DNA from: an uncultured Lachnospiraceae bacterium
GTDB taxonomy: Bacteria > Bacillota > Clostridia > Lachnospirales > Lachnospiraceae
Length of the DNA: 50,669 nt
NCBI GenBank assembly: GCA_900320345.1
Contig: ONRZ01000008.1
Location: 1 to 50,669, forward strand
Direction: 5' to 3'
Part shown: positions 9,201 through 17,431 of the stretch, one piece after another
Layout: every line of letters starts with the position of its first letter
Numbering within the stretch: the stretch's first letter is position 1
Notes under the pieces: model-generated
The model's database searches: none
What the model saw: only the letters and a program-made list of their open reading frames with translations
What the model was told of the DNA's origin: nothing
Made by a program: the position numbers and the translations under genes

Positions 9201-10045
9201 CGCATCGCAAGAAGGGCTATGTCCATCAGGCAGACGAACTTGTCATCCCTGCCCTTGAACAGTTCCTTATGTGTATCAACATATTCCTTATATGTATCCT
9301 CGATCGGCTTCCTGTAATAGCCGTCGGCAAAATCAACCTCCTTAAGCTCCGTCGAGAAAGTGGTGTGGCGGCAGTGATCCGACCAGTAGGTATCAAGCAC
9401 ACGGATCTCCGTCATGGAAGGATCTCTGTTCTCCTCATTCTTAAAATAATTCTGTATATGAAGAAAATCCTTAAAGGTCATGGCGAGACCAAGCGACTCG
9501 TATAGTTTACATAACTCCTTCTCTTCCATATCCTTAAAACCGTCGAAGATGATAACATCGGCAGGCTCATCAAAATTCGTAACGAGAGTATCCGGCTTCT
9601 TAAGTCCTGTCTCTCTTGAATCCACGGGATTTATACAGTAGCCCTTGATCTGTTCAAGCTCGTCATCACTCAGACCGCCTTCAAAACAGTATGTGACCGC
9701 TGTCCGTATGATAGGTTCCTCATCTTCCTTAAGAAACCTCACGCACTGCACCGCCGAATCGGCGCGCTGGTCGAACTGACCCGGAAGATACTCTACCGAG
9801 AATACCTTCGAATCCGGTGTTCGTTCAAAATCCTCCTCATACAATATATCAACCGGAGGCTCGGAGAACACGGTCACCTTTGCCCGTTCGTAGGTCTCAT
9901 CCGAGATGTTCTCGATATCATACCTTATGAGCTCCCTTACCTTCGTGATGTTCTTAAAACCGAGATAATTCCTTATCTCCTCATGCAGTTCCTTCGCCTT
10001 TACCGCGAAAGGTTCTTTCTTTTCAACATAGATCCGCTTAACCAC
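6272..10045 (-). CDS. purL: Phosphoribosylformylglycinamidine synthase, single-chain
   Basis: Converts FGAR, ATP and glutamine to FGAM, step four of purine synthesis. At 1257 residues it is the large one-chain form, with synthetase and glutaminase fused. NETHNHPTEIEPFGGAATCL lies in the synthetase core, with the GGRTGRDGCGGATGSS loop after it. The C-terminal glutaminase has FPGTNCEYDSA, FPGGFSAGDEPDG, LGICNGFQALIK with the nucleophilic Cys, and SHGEGRF with the catalytic His. The start is GTG at 10045, seven bases after AAGGAG. The other pur genes lie about 11 kb away (20.8-24.4 kb), so purL is expressed apart from them. A weak TTGTAC/TTATAA pair upstream may be its promoter. Confidence 0.97.
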   Translation of the reverse strand: MVKRIYVEKKEPFAVKAKELHEEIRNYLGFKNITKVRELIRYDIENISDETYERAKVTVFSEPPVDILYEEDFERTPDSKVFSVEYLPGQFDQRADSAVQCVRFLKEDEEPIIRTAVTYCFEGGLSDDELEQIKGYCINPVDSRETGLKKPDTLVTNFDEPADVIIFDGFKDMEEKELCKLYESLGLAMTFKDFLHIQNYFKNEENRDPSMTEIRVLDTYWSDHCRHTTFSTELKEVDFADGYYRKPIEDTYKEYVDTHKELFKGRDDKFVCLMDIALLAMRKLKKEGKLNDQEESDEINACSIVVPVEIDGEEQEWLISFKNETHNHPTEIEPFGGAATCLGGAIRDPLSGRSYVYQAMRVTGAADPTVSLKDTLKGKLPQKKLVRGAASGYSSYGNQIGLATGYVKEIYHPDYVAKRMEIGAVMGAAPRKNVIRETSDPGDIIILLGGRTGRDGCGGATGSSKAHTEQSIDTCGAEVQKGNAPTERKLQRLFRRPEVSRLIRKCNDFGAGGVSVAIGELAAGLKVDLDKVPKKYAGLDGTELAISESQERMAVVVAPSDVDEFMKYAAQENLEATKVAVVTREPRLVLTWRGKEIVNISRAFLDTNGAHQETNVSVDMPDDKDKFFDNYEIPAVADRLKAGDIKGAWLSTLSDLNVCSQKGLVEMFDSSIGAGSVLMPYGGKYQLTETQTMIAKLPVLKGKCDTVTMMSYGFDPYLSSWSPYHGAVYAVTESMARVVAGGGDYKKIRFTFQEYFRRMSEEPSRWSQPFTALLGAFKAQIKFGLPSIGGKDSMSGTFNDIDVPPTLVSFAVDVAKEDDVITPELKKAGNKLILVKASRDEYDLPDYDGIMKLFEAFHKDAQDKKILSAYAIDGKGVIAAVSKMAFGNGLGVKLNGDMDEKTLFGAGFGSIVAEVPAEMEDKLTVEHTVIGEVSADKTFSIGNVSISEEEALNTWKAPLEKVFPTKAVTGTDSVDTGLFKADGIYLCKNKVARPTVFIPVFPGTNCEYDSAKAFERAGADVITKVFKNLSADDIRDSVREFEEGIGKAQIIMFPGGFSAGDEPDGSAKFFATAFQNEALKEAVMKLLNERDGLALGICNGFQALIKLGLVPGGEITGQNENSPTLTFNTINRHVSKMVYTKVVSNRSPWLCKASLGGVYVIPASHGEGRFVANDEWLKKLFENGQVATQYCDPEGNISMDEEWNINGSYMSIEGITSPDGRCFGKMGHSERRGDGVAMNIYGEQDMQIFESGVEYFR

Positions 10046-10134
10046 TTTTATTCTCCTTATAAGAAAATGATAATTTGATTGTACAACATCAAAACCAAAA
10101 CTGCCACATGAAAAAAGATAATCACATATATGGT

Positions 10135-11514
10135 TTACATAAAATCAAGAGCCTCCCTTACTGTCCCGGCTCCGAGAAGCTTCATGTCACTGTTTACGTT
10201 CCTGATCTGTCCAAGTACGCTCTTTGGCACGATGCAGGTCTTAAATCCCAGCTTATATGCTTCCTGTACACGCAGTTCGGCAAGATTCACGCTCCTCACC
10301 TCGCCGCTTAAGCCCACTTCACCGAAAACGACAATATCCTGCGGTATCACGATATTCCTGTAGCTTGATACTATGGCCATTACTATACCCAGATCCACAG
10401 CGGGTTCATTCAGCTTTATCCCTCCGGCAACATTTACATAGGCATCACATTCCCCGAGTTTAAGTCCCACTCTCTTCTCAAGAACTGCCATAAGAAGGTT
10501 CACTCGGTTAAGATCGGCTCCGGTTGTCTGACGCCGCGGGATACCGAAGCTGGTATGACATACGAGCGCCTGCAGTTCTATCAGCAGAGGGCGTGTTCCC
10601 TCCATGGCACACACAACAACTGAACCGCTCGCATCCACCGGCCTGCCGCTCAGCATATATTCCGACGGGTTTTTAACCTCGATGAGTCCTTCCGTTCTCA
10701 TCTCAAATACACCTATCTCATTGGTTGAACCGAAACGGTTCTTGACACCGCGGAGGATCCTGTATGATGCATGCCTGTCCCCTTCGAAGTAGAGCACCGT
10801 ATCCACCATATGCTCAAGAACTCTCGGTCCCGCCACCGTACCTTCCTTGGTCACATGACCTACGATAAAGATAGCGATCGACAGGCTCTTTGCAAGCTGA
10901 AGCAGAACGGAAGTCGCCTCACGAACCTGAGATACAGATCCGGGAGCCGAGGTAATATCACCCGAGAACATTGTCTGTATCGAATCTATTACGACGACCT
11001 GAGGCCTTTCCTTTCTTATGGTATCTTCTATGATACCAAGATCCGTCTCGCAGAAAAGACTGAGTGACTGCAGGGAATCCTTACTTATCCTCTCCGCGCG
11101 CATCTTTATCTGCTTAAGCGATTCCTCACCCGAGATATACAGGACCGGTACATTATCCTCGGCAAGCCTTCCGCATACCTGGAGCAGGAGGGTGGATTTG
11201 CCTATCCCGGGATCGCCTCCCACAAGCACCAGGGAGCCCTGGACTATGCCTCCTCCGAGCACTCTGTCAAGTTCTTCGATATGTGTGTTTATCTTATCGT
11301 CTTCACTGAGTTCTATATTGGAAAGCTTTACCGGCTTATTATCGCTCCTGTCATGAGATGAAGAGACACCCGGTCCCGACTTGCCTGAAGGTCTGGTGAC
11401 CGTTTCCTCAACAAAGGTATTCCACGAATGGCAGCCCGGACACTGCCCCATCCATTTGGATGATTCATATCCGCAGCTGTTACAGAAAAAAACTGTGGTT
11501 GATCTTTTTGCCAT
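10135..11514 (-). CDS. radA: DNA repair protein RadA (Sms)
   Basis: A RecA-like helicase that drives branch migration during recombination. The 459-residue protein starts MAKRSTTVFFCNSCGYESSK, with a four-Cys zinc finger (Cys11, 14, 25, 28). Walker A is GGDPGIGKST at 99-108, followed by VVVIDSIQTMFSGD and the RadA-specific KNRFGSTNEIGVFEM. The C-terminal Lon-protease-like domain includes YVNVAGGIKLNEPAVDLG. The ATG at 11514 follows GAGGAG with seven bases; the ATG 15 bases upstream is less likely. A strong terminator (11534-11574) precedes it, so radA needs a promoter in or near that hairpin or relies on read-through. Confidence 0.96.
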   Translation of the reverse strand: MAKRSTTVFFCNSCGYESSKWMGQCPGCHSWNTFVEETVTRPSGKSGPGVSSSHDRSDNKPVKLSNIELSEDDKINTHIEELDRVLGGGIVQGSLVLVGGDPGIGKSTLLLQVCGRLAEDNVPVLYISGEESLKQIKMRAERISKDSLQSLSLFCETDLGIIEDTIRKERPQVVVIDSIQTMFSGDITSAPGSVSQVREATSVLLQLAKSLSIAIFIVGHVTKEGTVAGPRVLEHMVDTVLYFEGDRHASYRILRGVKNRFGSTNEIGVFEMRTEGLIEVKNPSEYMLSGRPVDASGSVVVCAMEGTRPLLIELQALVCHTSFGIPRRQTTGADLNRVNLLMAVLEKRVGLKLGECDAYVNVAGGIKLNEPAVDLGIVMAIVSSYRNIVIPQDIVVFGEVGLSGEVRSVNLAELRVQEAYKLGFKTCIVPKSVLGQIRNVNSDMKLLGAGTVREALDFM

Positions 11515-11533
11515 TTTTACACTCCTCAAGATA

Positions 11534-11574
11534 TATAATAAAAGCTATGTATCACCGTTTCGGTAATACATAGC
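11534..11574 (-). terminator. Terminator after the endosialidase-like gene
   Basis: On the minus strand GCTATGTAT(T)ACCG-AAA-CGGT(G)ATACATAGC forms a 13-bp stem with one mismatch, followed by TTTTATTATATAT. It starts 26 bases after the stop at 11600 and ends just before the radA ribosome site. Confidence 0.8.
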
Positions 11575-11599
11575 CCCTTTTATCCGATAACGAATATGC

Positions 11600-12010
11600 T
11601 CACAGACGTATCGACACCGGAACATCTCCGTTCCCCTCAAGTTCCACGCCGAAACTCAGTTTGCCTCCGAGGTTCGTCTTGATCCTTCCCGTACTCTTAC
11701 CTCCGACAAAGATCTCGTACTCGGTATCCTCCTTAAGTCCTACCGTTATCTGCGCATCCTCGCTGCCATTCACGGTGAAATCAACTCCGGCTGCACCTGT
11801 CTTAAAATTATGGACGCAGGTTCCGGGCACGGATTCATATACGAACATACCATCCCGTTCAAGCTTCGTGATCTCCTTAAAGGTCTTAACCTTATAAAGA
11901 TTGCCTCCGCACTCGTAGTCTTCCTTCTTGGCCTTCTCGCTAAGCTCGTAGTTACCGAAACTTAACGCACCGCCTTCTTCCTTCCTTATCAATTCCGCTA
12001 CAACCGACAT
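11600..12010 (-). CDS. Small conserved protein of the type annotated 'endosialidase' in Clostridia
   Basis: A 136-residue protein starting MSVVAELIRKEEGGALSFGN. It resembles a small family common in Lachnospiraceae genomes and labelled endosialidase or endosialidase-like. I see no catalytic signature, signal peptide or membrane segment. The sequence is rich in short beta strands (VKTFKEITKLERDGMFVYES, FKTGAAGVDFTVNG, TNLGGKLSFGVEL). The enzyme name is therefore an inherited label and not a supported function. The ATG at 12010 follows AAGGAGAG; one 24 bases upstream lacks a good site. It stands alone, with its own probable promoter and a strong terminator, after clpC. Confidence 0.75.
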   Translation of the reverse strand: MSVVAELIRKEEGGALSFGNYELSEKAKKEDYECGGNLYKVKTFKEITKLERDGMFVYESVPGTCVHNFKTGAAGVDFTVNGSEDAQITVGLKEDTEYEIFVGGKSTGRIKTNLGGKLSFGVELEGNGDVPVSIRL

Positions 12011-12037
12011 CTTACACTCTCCTTCTGTCTTCATTCA

Positions 12038-12089
12038 TCCGGAACCGCTCAATATACCGTCCCTATGATAATTCCACAGTCGTTCCGGA
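12038..12089 (-). promoter_or_regulatory. Inverted repeat in the leader of the endosialidase-like gene
   Basis: TCCGGAAC at 12038-12045 pairs perfectly with GTTCCGGA at 12082-12089, leaving a 36-base loop. It lies between the likely transcription start (near 12112) and the start codon at 12010. It could be an RNA stem or an operator; no known riboswitch class was recognised. Confidence 0.4.
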
Positions 12090-12117
12090 CAGTAACGTGT
12101 TTGCTGGCTATGCCTTA

Positions 12118-12146
12118 AGTATAACCCAAACACCTTTCATTTTCCA
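12118..12146 (-). promoter_or_regulatory. Probable promoter of the endosialidase-like gene
   Basis: The -10 is TATACT (12118-12123) and the -35 is TGGAAA (12141-12146, four of six consensus bases), with a 17-base spacer. It lies just downstream of the clpC stop. Confidence 0.5.
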
Positions 12147-12176
12147 CATAATTTATAAAATAAATCCTGCGTTCTT

Positions 12177-14624
12177 CTATTGCGTCGCTATATCGATCTC
12201 ATCCTTTTTAAGCGTTACCTTTACCCTGTCGCCCGTCTTTATCCTTCCTTCGAGCACCGCCTCCGCAAGCCTGTCTTCGAGCATGGTCTGTATAGCACGC
12301 TTAAGCGGTCTTGCGCCGAACTTCTTGTCCGCACCCTTCTCGGCGATATGTTTTTTAACCTTATCCGTAACCGTTAATGTCACGTCCATCTCCTCCTTCA
12401 TCCGTGAAGCAAGCTGGCCGGTAAGAAGAGTCACTATCTTCTTCATATCATCCTTATCGAGTGCCCTGAATACTATGATCTCATCAATACGGTTAATGAA
12501 TTCGGGCTTAAATATCCTCTTGACTTCCTCCATGACTCCGGACTTCATCTTGTTATGATCCGCCTCGGGATTCTCTTCCGTTACGAATCCTAAGTGCTTC
12601 GGATCTATTATCCGGTTCGCGCCTGCGTTTGAGGTCATTATTATGACGCAGTTCTTAAATGACACCTTACGTCCGTTCGAATCCGTGATATTTCCTTCGT
12701 CCAACACCTGGAGAAGTATATTGAACACATCGGGATGGGCCTTTTCTATCTCATCAAACAATACGACCGAATAGGGATTGCGTCTTACCTTTTCCGATAA
12801 CTGACCTCCCTCTTCGAAACCGACATATCCCGGAGGCGAACCGATAAGTTTGCTCACCGTATGCTTTTCCATGTATTCGGACATATCTACCCTTATCATG
12901 GCATTTTCAGTCCCGAAAAGGACCTCGGTAAGTGCCTTTGACAATTCGGTCTTACCTACACCTGTAGGACCTAAGAACAGGAAGGATCCTATCGGACGGT
13001 TCTTCTCCTTTAAGCCGACACGGCCGCGTTTGATCGCCCTTGATACCGCGGATACCGCCTCATCCTGTCCTATCACACGGCGCTTAAGAGTATTTTCCAT
13101 GCGGTTTAACTTCTCCGTCTCACCTTCGGCAAGTTTCCTTACCGGTATCTTCGTCCATTCGGATACAACATCCGCTATTATTTCGGGTGTTACCGTTATC
13201 TTTACATCCGACGCGGACATAAGACGCTTTCTCTTACGCGCATACTGCTTCTTCAGTTTTTCCTGTTCCTTCTTAAGTTCCGCGAATCCCGCGAGGTCAT
13301 CTCCCCGCAGAGCCTCTTCCTTTTCCACATCTATCTCTTCAAGGCGTGTCTCAAGCGCTTCAAGATCTGCGGGTGATTTAAGTCCGTGGATGCGTACCTT
13401 GGCCGCAGCCTCGTCCATAAGGTCAATAGCCTTATCCGGAAGGAAACGGTCATTCAGATATCTGTCGGACAGTTTGACGCACGCTTCTACAGCATCATCC
13501 GTAATGGTAACTCCGTGGTGTTTCTCATAACCGGCCCTTATCCCCTTAAGTATCTCCACGGAATCCTCGGGTGTCGGAGCTTCCACGTTTATGGGCTGAA
13601 AACGTCTTTCAAGCGCAGCATCCTTCTCAATATACTTTCTGTATTCATCATGCGTAGTCGCTCCGATCAGCTGTATCTCTCCCCTTGAGAGAGACGGTTT
13701 GAGTATATTCGAGGCATCCAGTGTACCTTCCGCTCCGCCCGCTCCGATGAGAGTATGGAGTTCATCCACAAAAAGAATGATATTCTTATTCTCTATAACT
13801 TCGTTTATGACCTTTTTTATACGCTCTTCAAATTCGCCCCTGTATTTTGTACCCGCGACCATGGATGCCATATCAAGAGTGAGCAGGCGCTTTCCCATAA
13901 CCGTACGAGGGACCGCACCTTCCACTATACGTCTTGCCAGTCCTTCAACTATGGCAGTCTTGCCCACTCCCGGTTCACCTACAAGGCACGGGTTATTCTT
14001 GGTCCTGCGGCTTAATGTCTGTATTATGCGCTGTATCTCGGTCTCACGTCCTATCACCGGATCGAGCTTACCGTTTGCGGCAAGCTCAGTAAGATCTCGG
14101 CTGTACTTCTCGATAAGAAGCTGATTTCCGGGCATCTTGGGCTGTCCCTGTCTTGAATTCTGGATCTGCTCCTTGTATTTGCTTACATCCTCTCCTATTG
14201 CCATAAGGATATCCACATAGAGTTTCTGGATGTTCACACCCAAGGTATTCAGTATCCTTACCGCAAGGTTTTCCCCGTCGCGTATTATCGCGATCAGTAT
14301 ATGCTCGGTGCTTATCTTATCTTCGTCCATCGATACCGCAACTTCTTCACTCAGCTTAAGTATCTCCGTAAGCTTAGGTGTATATCCGTCACGTTCCAAA
14401 AGCATTACGCTCGAGTCCGGAGCGATCTGCTCCTTGATAAGATCCCGCACCGCTTCGGCCGTAACTTCATTCTTCTTAAGGATCTCGCAGACTACCGAAC
14501 CACCTTCCGTAAGAAATGCTAGCAGTAGATGTTCGGATCCGACATATCCATGCTTAAAAGACCGTGACAGCTTTCCTGCCACGTCAAGGATCTTCTGTGA
14601 TTTTGCCGTATAATCAAGAGACAT
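12177..14624 (-). CDS. clpC: Clp protease ATP-binding subunit ClpC
   Basis: Hexameric AAA+ unfoldase that feeds proteins to ClpP. The 815-residue protein has two Clp N repeats (about 1-145) and AAA1 with Walker A GEPGVGKT at 216-223. A middle region with a UVR-like stretch (VEKEEALRGDDLAGFAELKK) follows, then AAA2 with GPTGVGKTELSKAL, PPGYVGFEEGGQLSEKVR and VLFDEIEKAHPDVFN. HLGFVTEE, after DPK, carries the LGF tripeptide of a ClpP-binding loop. The C-terminal D2 domain ends normally. The ctsR-mcsA-mcsB genes that often precede clpC in Bacilli are absent here. It has its own probable promoter and a 5' hairpin. Confidence 0.96.
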   Translation of the reverse strand: MSLDYTAKSQKILDVAGKLSRSFKHGYVGSEHLLLAFLTEGGSVVCEILKKNEVTAEAVRDLIKEQIAPDSSVMLLERDGYTPKLTEILKLSEEVAVSMDEDKISTEHILIAIIRDGENLAVRILNTLGVNIQKLYVDILMAIGEDVSKYKEQIQNSRQGQPKMPGNQLLIEKYSRDLTELAANGKLDPVIGRETEIQRIIQTLSRRTKNNPCLVGEPGVGKTAIVEGLARRIVEGAVPRTVMGKRLLTLDMASMVAGTKYRGEFEERIKKVINEVIENKNIILFVDELHTLIGAGGAEGTLDASNILKPSLSRGEIQLIGATTHDEYRKYIEKDAALERRFQPINVEAPTPEDSVEILKGIRAGYEKHHGVTITDDAVEACVKLSDRYLNDRFLPDKAIDLMDEAAAKVRIHGLKSPADLEALETRLEEIDVEKEEALRGDDLAGFAELKKEQEKLKKQYARKRKRLMSASDVKITVTPEIIADVVSEWTKIPVRKLAEGETEKLNRMENTLKRRVIGQDEAVSAVSRAIKRGRVGLKEKNRPIGSFLFLGPTGVGKTELSKALTEVLFGTENAMIRVDMSEYMEKHTVSKLIGSPPGYVGFEEGGQLSEKVRRNPYSVVLFDEIEKAHPDVFNILLQVLDEGNITDSNGRKVSFKNCVIIMTSNAGANRIIDPKHLGFVTEENPEADHNKMKSGVMEEVKRIFKPEFINRIDEIIVFRALDKDDMKKIVTLLTGQLASRMKEEMDVTLTVTDKVKKHIAEKGADKKFGARPLKRAIQTMLEDRLAEAVLEGRIKTGDRVKVTLKKDEIDIATQ

Positions 14625-14651
14625 GTTATCTATTCTCCTTCGGATTCTCTA

Positions 14652-14674
14652 AGAGCAGCGGCATGGCCGCTGCT
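14652..14674 (-). terminator. Perfect 10-bp hairpin between the low-complexity membrane protein gene and clpC
   Basis: GAGCAGCGGC-CAT-GCCGCTGCTC on the minus strand is a perfect stem with a three-base loop. No gene precedes it on this strand except the clpC unit itself. It starts about where the predicted clpC transcript starts and is followed by only TTAGAG, so it is better viewed as a 5' stem of the clpC mRNA or an operator than as a strong terminator. The type is given as terminator for want of a better class. Confidence 0.4.
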
Positions 14675-14680
14675 CCTTTA

Positions 14681-14710
14681 TTTATAGCATATTTTACATG
14701 ATAAGGGCAA
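14681..14710 (-). promoter_or_regulatory. Probable clpC promoter
   Basis: The -35 TTGCCC (14705-14710) and the -10 TATAAA (14681-14686) are 18 bases apart, immediately after the stop codon of the upstream gene. No CtsR direct repeat or CIRCE element is visible here. Confidence 0.5.
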
Positions 14711-17419
14711 TCATTCGTCAACGTTAAGGAACTCGAATTCGAAATCCTCATCAAAATCGGTCGTATTATACTGAGGATACTGACCGTAGCCCTGACCATA
14801 TCCCTGATCGTAACCCTGCTGCGGATATCCCTGGTTAAACTGACCGTAGCCCTGATCGTATCCCTGGTTCATATAACCCTGCTGCGGATATTGTCCTCCC
14901 TGCGGATACGGAGGATATCCCTGGTTCATATTTCCCTGAGGATACTGACCGCCCTGCTGATATGGCGGATACTGGCCGTAGCCCTGATCGTATCCCTGGT
15001 TGATATATCCCGTATTCTGCGGATACGGCTGATTCTGCTGATACGGCGGATACTGACCGTAACCCTGGTTATATCCCTGACCGTAATTCTGGTTCATATA
15101 TGCCTGCCTTGCATCGTTTGCCTGAGAACGGCCCGAAGGAGCACTCATGTTTCCTGCCGGCTCAGCAGGCGCTTCTTTCCTGTTTGCGCCGGATAATTTC
15201 TTGGGAACCTTCTTCTTATCCCGCCTGAAGAAGCTGAAGCCCTCATCTTCATCATCGTCTTCATCATCTTCATCATCATCCATATCATCATCAAACAGGC
15301 CTTTTCTACCGCCGAAAAGTCCTCTCTTCTCTGCCTGCACCTGCTCTCTGGGCGTAGGAACCGCTTCCTGTTCCTCATCCCTGAACGTTGCTTTCTTCGG
15401 CATATTTGAAGGTACAACCGGAGTTGCCCTTCCCACAGGCCTGGCTGCATTTGCCGTTCCTGCAGCAGAGGCCGCCATTCCGGCTGCTCCGGCTGCTGCC
15501 ATACCCGCAGCTGCCTTAACCGGTGCGCCCGCTGCTTTGACCGGTGCTCCCGTCCCCTGCGGAACCTGCTTTGCGGGTTCATTCTTAACAGGAGCCTTGG
15601 GTGCCTTTTGTGCTTCGGGCTTAGGCTGCGCATTTGCAGGCTGTGCCTTTGCGGGCTCGGCATCTCCCCTGTATCTCGGCGGCAGATTATTGGTATTATT
15701 TCCGGTCGGTCTTCTTGAATCGGAAGAAGCATTCCTTACGACCGATTCCATTTCGGACCAGTCTATAGCCTGCGGTTCACCGAAAGGTTCATCCTTGCGT
15801 TTCTTCTTATCCTTCCTTGCGCGGGGCTTAAATACATCATCCGCATCATCTTCAGGCTCTGCATTTCTCTTAACGGGTCTCTGTTCCGGGGCCATCTGGC
15901 GTTTTGCAAGATCGCTTGCTTTTATCACCGGAGCACCCTTGCCGGGTTTTGCGATCTTTACATCGTCGTCCTCATCATCTTCGTCGTCTTCGTCATCTTC
16001 ATCGTCTTCTTCGTCGTCTTCTATATCTTCATCGTCATCTTCTTCATCGTCGTCTTCATCATCTTCATCGTCGTCATCTTCGTCTTCGTCTTCATAATCT
16101 TCATCGTCATCTTCGTCGTCGTCTTCATCATCGTCTTCATCATCTTCTTCATCGTCGTCATCATCATAGACGCGTGATTTCCCGGAAGACCTGGTATTCC
16201 TGCGCGCATCCCTCGGATCGACAGGTGCGACATAAACTTCTTCATCGTCTTTATTATGAAGCTTCACACCCATAACTATTACGATGATAAGAAGGATAAG
16301 AGCTATGGCTCCGAGAGCACAGATCACAATGAGCCTTATAAAGAGGGGCTGTTCGTATTTTTCCGCAGCAGCCTCTTCAACCGCTTCGCTTATCGGCATC
16401 TTATTTCCTTCATCATCAACAGCAGCTCTTATAACCTGAAGATACCTCTGATATGTACCCTCAGACTGATCATAGAGATACCAGCCTTCATTTCCGTCGG
16501 AACTCATCGCATAAACCAGGAAGAAATCCTGAGCCGACACACCGCCGTTTGAATATGCCTCCTGAGCCTCCGAATCGCTGCTCTGCGACGCATCAACTAT
16601 CGTGTATGCTTCAAGTTCCTGATCATTCCATTTAAGGGTTGCTTTTGTGAAATTTATAGGCACCTCTATACCCTGAGGCGCTTTGAGTACTATTATGAAC
16701 TTGTTTTCTATACCGCGAATGAGCCTGAAATCCGAGAGTTCTCCGGTAGACTGGTCTATTATGCAGAAATTACCGGTATTTGTAGCTTCATCCGTAACAT
16801 AGACAAGAAGGATGTTTCCCATATCAAACTGGGCAGCCTCGATCGTGGTTCCGCTGTAAGCCGCTGTCGTCTTATGGAAAAGTTCCGGCATCATCTCATC
16901 GGGAAATACCGTTGATATCGTCTTGGTACCGTCAAGCGACATTACAGTCCCTGCCTCTACTCCGGTACTCGTCGTACTTTCTGCCGCCCCTGCTGCCGCA
17001 GCCGCAGTATCCTCTCCGTCAACACTTACGGACACGGTGCCTGTTGCCGGCTCTGCCCCGTCACCGTCAAGGACCGCCGAAACATACACATCCGCCGTTC
17101 CGCCCGAAAGGATGGCAAAAGTAATATTTGCTTCGGTATCGGTAAAGGTCAGCTTTCCTCCTCCTCCGCCGTTTTCCTTGTCAGCGCTGACAAAGGTCAG
17201 CCTGTTCTCATCATATTCCACCGAAATCTCAGGAGCTTCAGCTCCGTCACCCGCTCCTTCAGCCTTGTAGGTAACAACATAACTGTCTCCAACCGCGGCC
17301 GTATCCTTATCCGCCGTAACGGTAATGCTCCCTGCTGCCAAGACTCTGTACACGGGCAATGTTAAAAATACCCCCGCGATAAGAGCTGCTCCCAATAATT
17401 TGATCCTTGTCCGTGTCAT
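14711..17419 (-). CDS. Cohesin-like membrane protein with acidic and Tyr/Gly/Gln-rich tail
   Basis: A 902-residue protein of unknown function. It has a signal peptide (LLGAALIAGVFLTLPVYRVLA, about residues 8-28) and a cohesin-like beta domain (about 30-135; SITVTADKDTAAVGDSYVVT). An Ala/Thr linker and a second extracellular domain (about 160-335) that looks conserved in Lachnospiraceae follow. One membrane helix is at about 359-384 (LFIRLIVICALGAIALILLI). The cytoplasmic side has an almost uninterrupted Asp/Glu tract at about 419-487, an Ala/Pro/Lys-rich stretch, a second acidic patch, and a Tyr/Gly/Gln/Pro repeat tail built on units such as GYDQGYGQYPPYQQ. The topology is type I by signal peptide plus single helix. 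It starts 12 bases after the glucosaminidase remnant, suggesting shared transcription. Confidence 0.85.
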   Translation of the reverse strand: MTRTRIKLLGAALIAGVFLTLPVYRVLAAGSITVTADKDTAAVGDSYVVTYKAEGAGDGAEAPEISVEYDENRLTFVSADKENGGGGGKLTFTDTEANITFAILSGGTADVYVSAVLDGDGAEPATGTVSVSVDGEDTAAAAAGAAESTTSTGVEAGTVMSLDGTKTISTVFPDEMMPELFHKTTAAYSGTTIEAAQFDMGNILLVYVTDEATNTGNFCIIDQSTGELSDFRLIRGIENKFIIVLKAPQGIEVPINFTKATLKWNDQELEAYTIVDASQSSDSEAQEAYSNGGVSAQDFFLVYAMSSDGNEGWYLYDQSEGTYQRYLQVIRAAVDDEGNKMPISEAVEEAAAEKYEQPLFIRLIVICALGAIALILLIIVIVMGVKLHNKDDEEVYVAPVDPRDARRNTRSSGKSRVYDDDDDEEDDEDDDEDDDEDDDEDYEDEDEDDDDEDDEDDDEEDDDEDIEDDEEDDEDDEDDEDDEDDDVKIAKPGKGAPVIKASDLAKRQMAPEQRPVKRNAEPEDDADDVFKPRARKDKKKRKDEPFGEPQAIDWSEMESVVRNASSDSRRPTGNNTNNLPPRYRGDAEPAKAQPANAQPKPEAQKAPKAPVKNEPAKQVPQGTGAPVKAAGAPVKAAAGMAAAGAAGMAASAAGTANAARPVGRATPVVPSNMPKKATFRDEEQEAVPTPREQVQAEKRGLFGGRKGLFDDDMDDDEDDEDDDEDEGFSFFRRDKKKVPKKLSGANRKEAPAEPAGNMSAPSGRSQANDARQAYMNQNYGQGYNQGYGQYPPYQQNQPYPQNTGYINQGYDQGYGQYPPYQQGGQYPQGNMNQGYPPYPQGGQYPQQGYMNQGYDQGYGQFNQGYPQQGYDQGYGQGYGQYPQYNTTDFDEDFEFEFLNVDE
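14760..15105 (-). repeat. Coding repeat for Tyr/Gly/Gln/Pro-rich tail
   Basis: Imperfect tandem units encode variants of QGYGQYPPYQQ, NQGYDQGYGQ and PQQGYMNQGY in the C-terminal tail of the 902-residue membrane protein. Units such as GATACGGCGGATACTG recur on the plus strand. Length variation by recombination between units is plausible. Confidence 0.8.
15958..16168 (-). repeat. GAT/GAC/GAA/GAG codon tract encoding poly-Asp/Glu
   Basis: About 210 bases of near-pure GAN codons encode some 70 acidic residues just inside the membrane. On the opposite strand it reads as TCN and gives a spurious serine-rich open frame. Such a tract is prone to in-frame length change. Confidence 0.9.
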
Positions 17420-17431
17420 ACAGACTCCTTT

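Noticed and set aside
15147..16097. 316-codon plus-strand serine-rich open frame
   Set aside because: It is the antisense reading of the Asp/Glu and Ala/Pro codon tracts of the 902-residue membrane protein and has no ribosome site.
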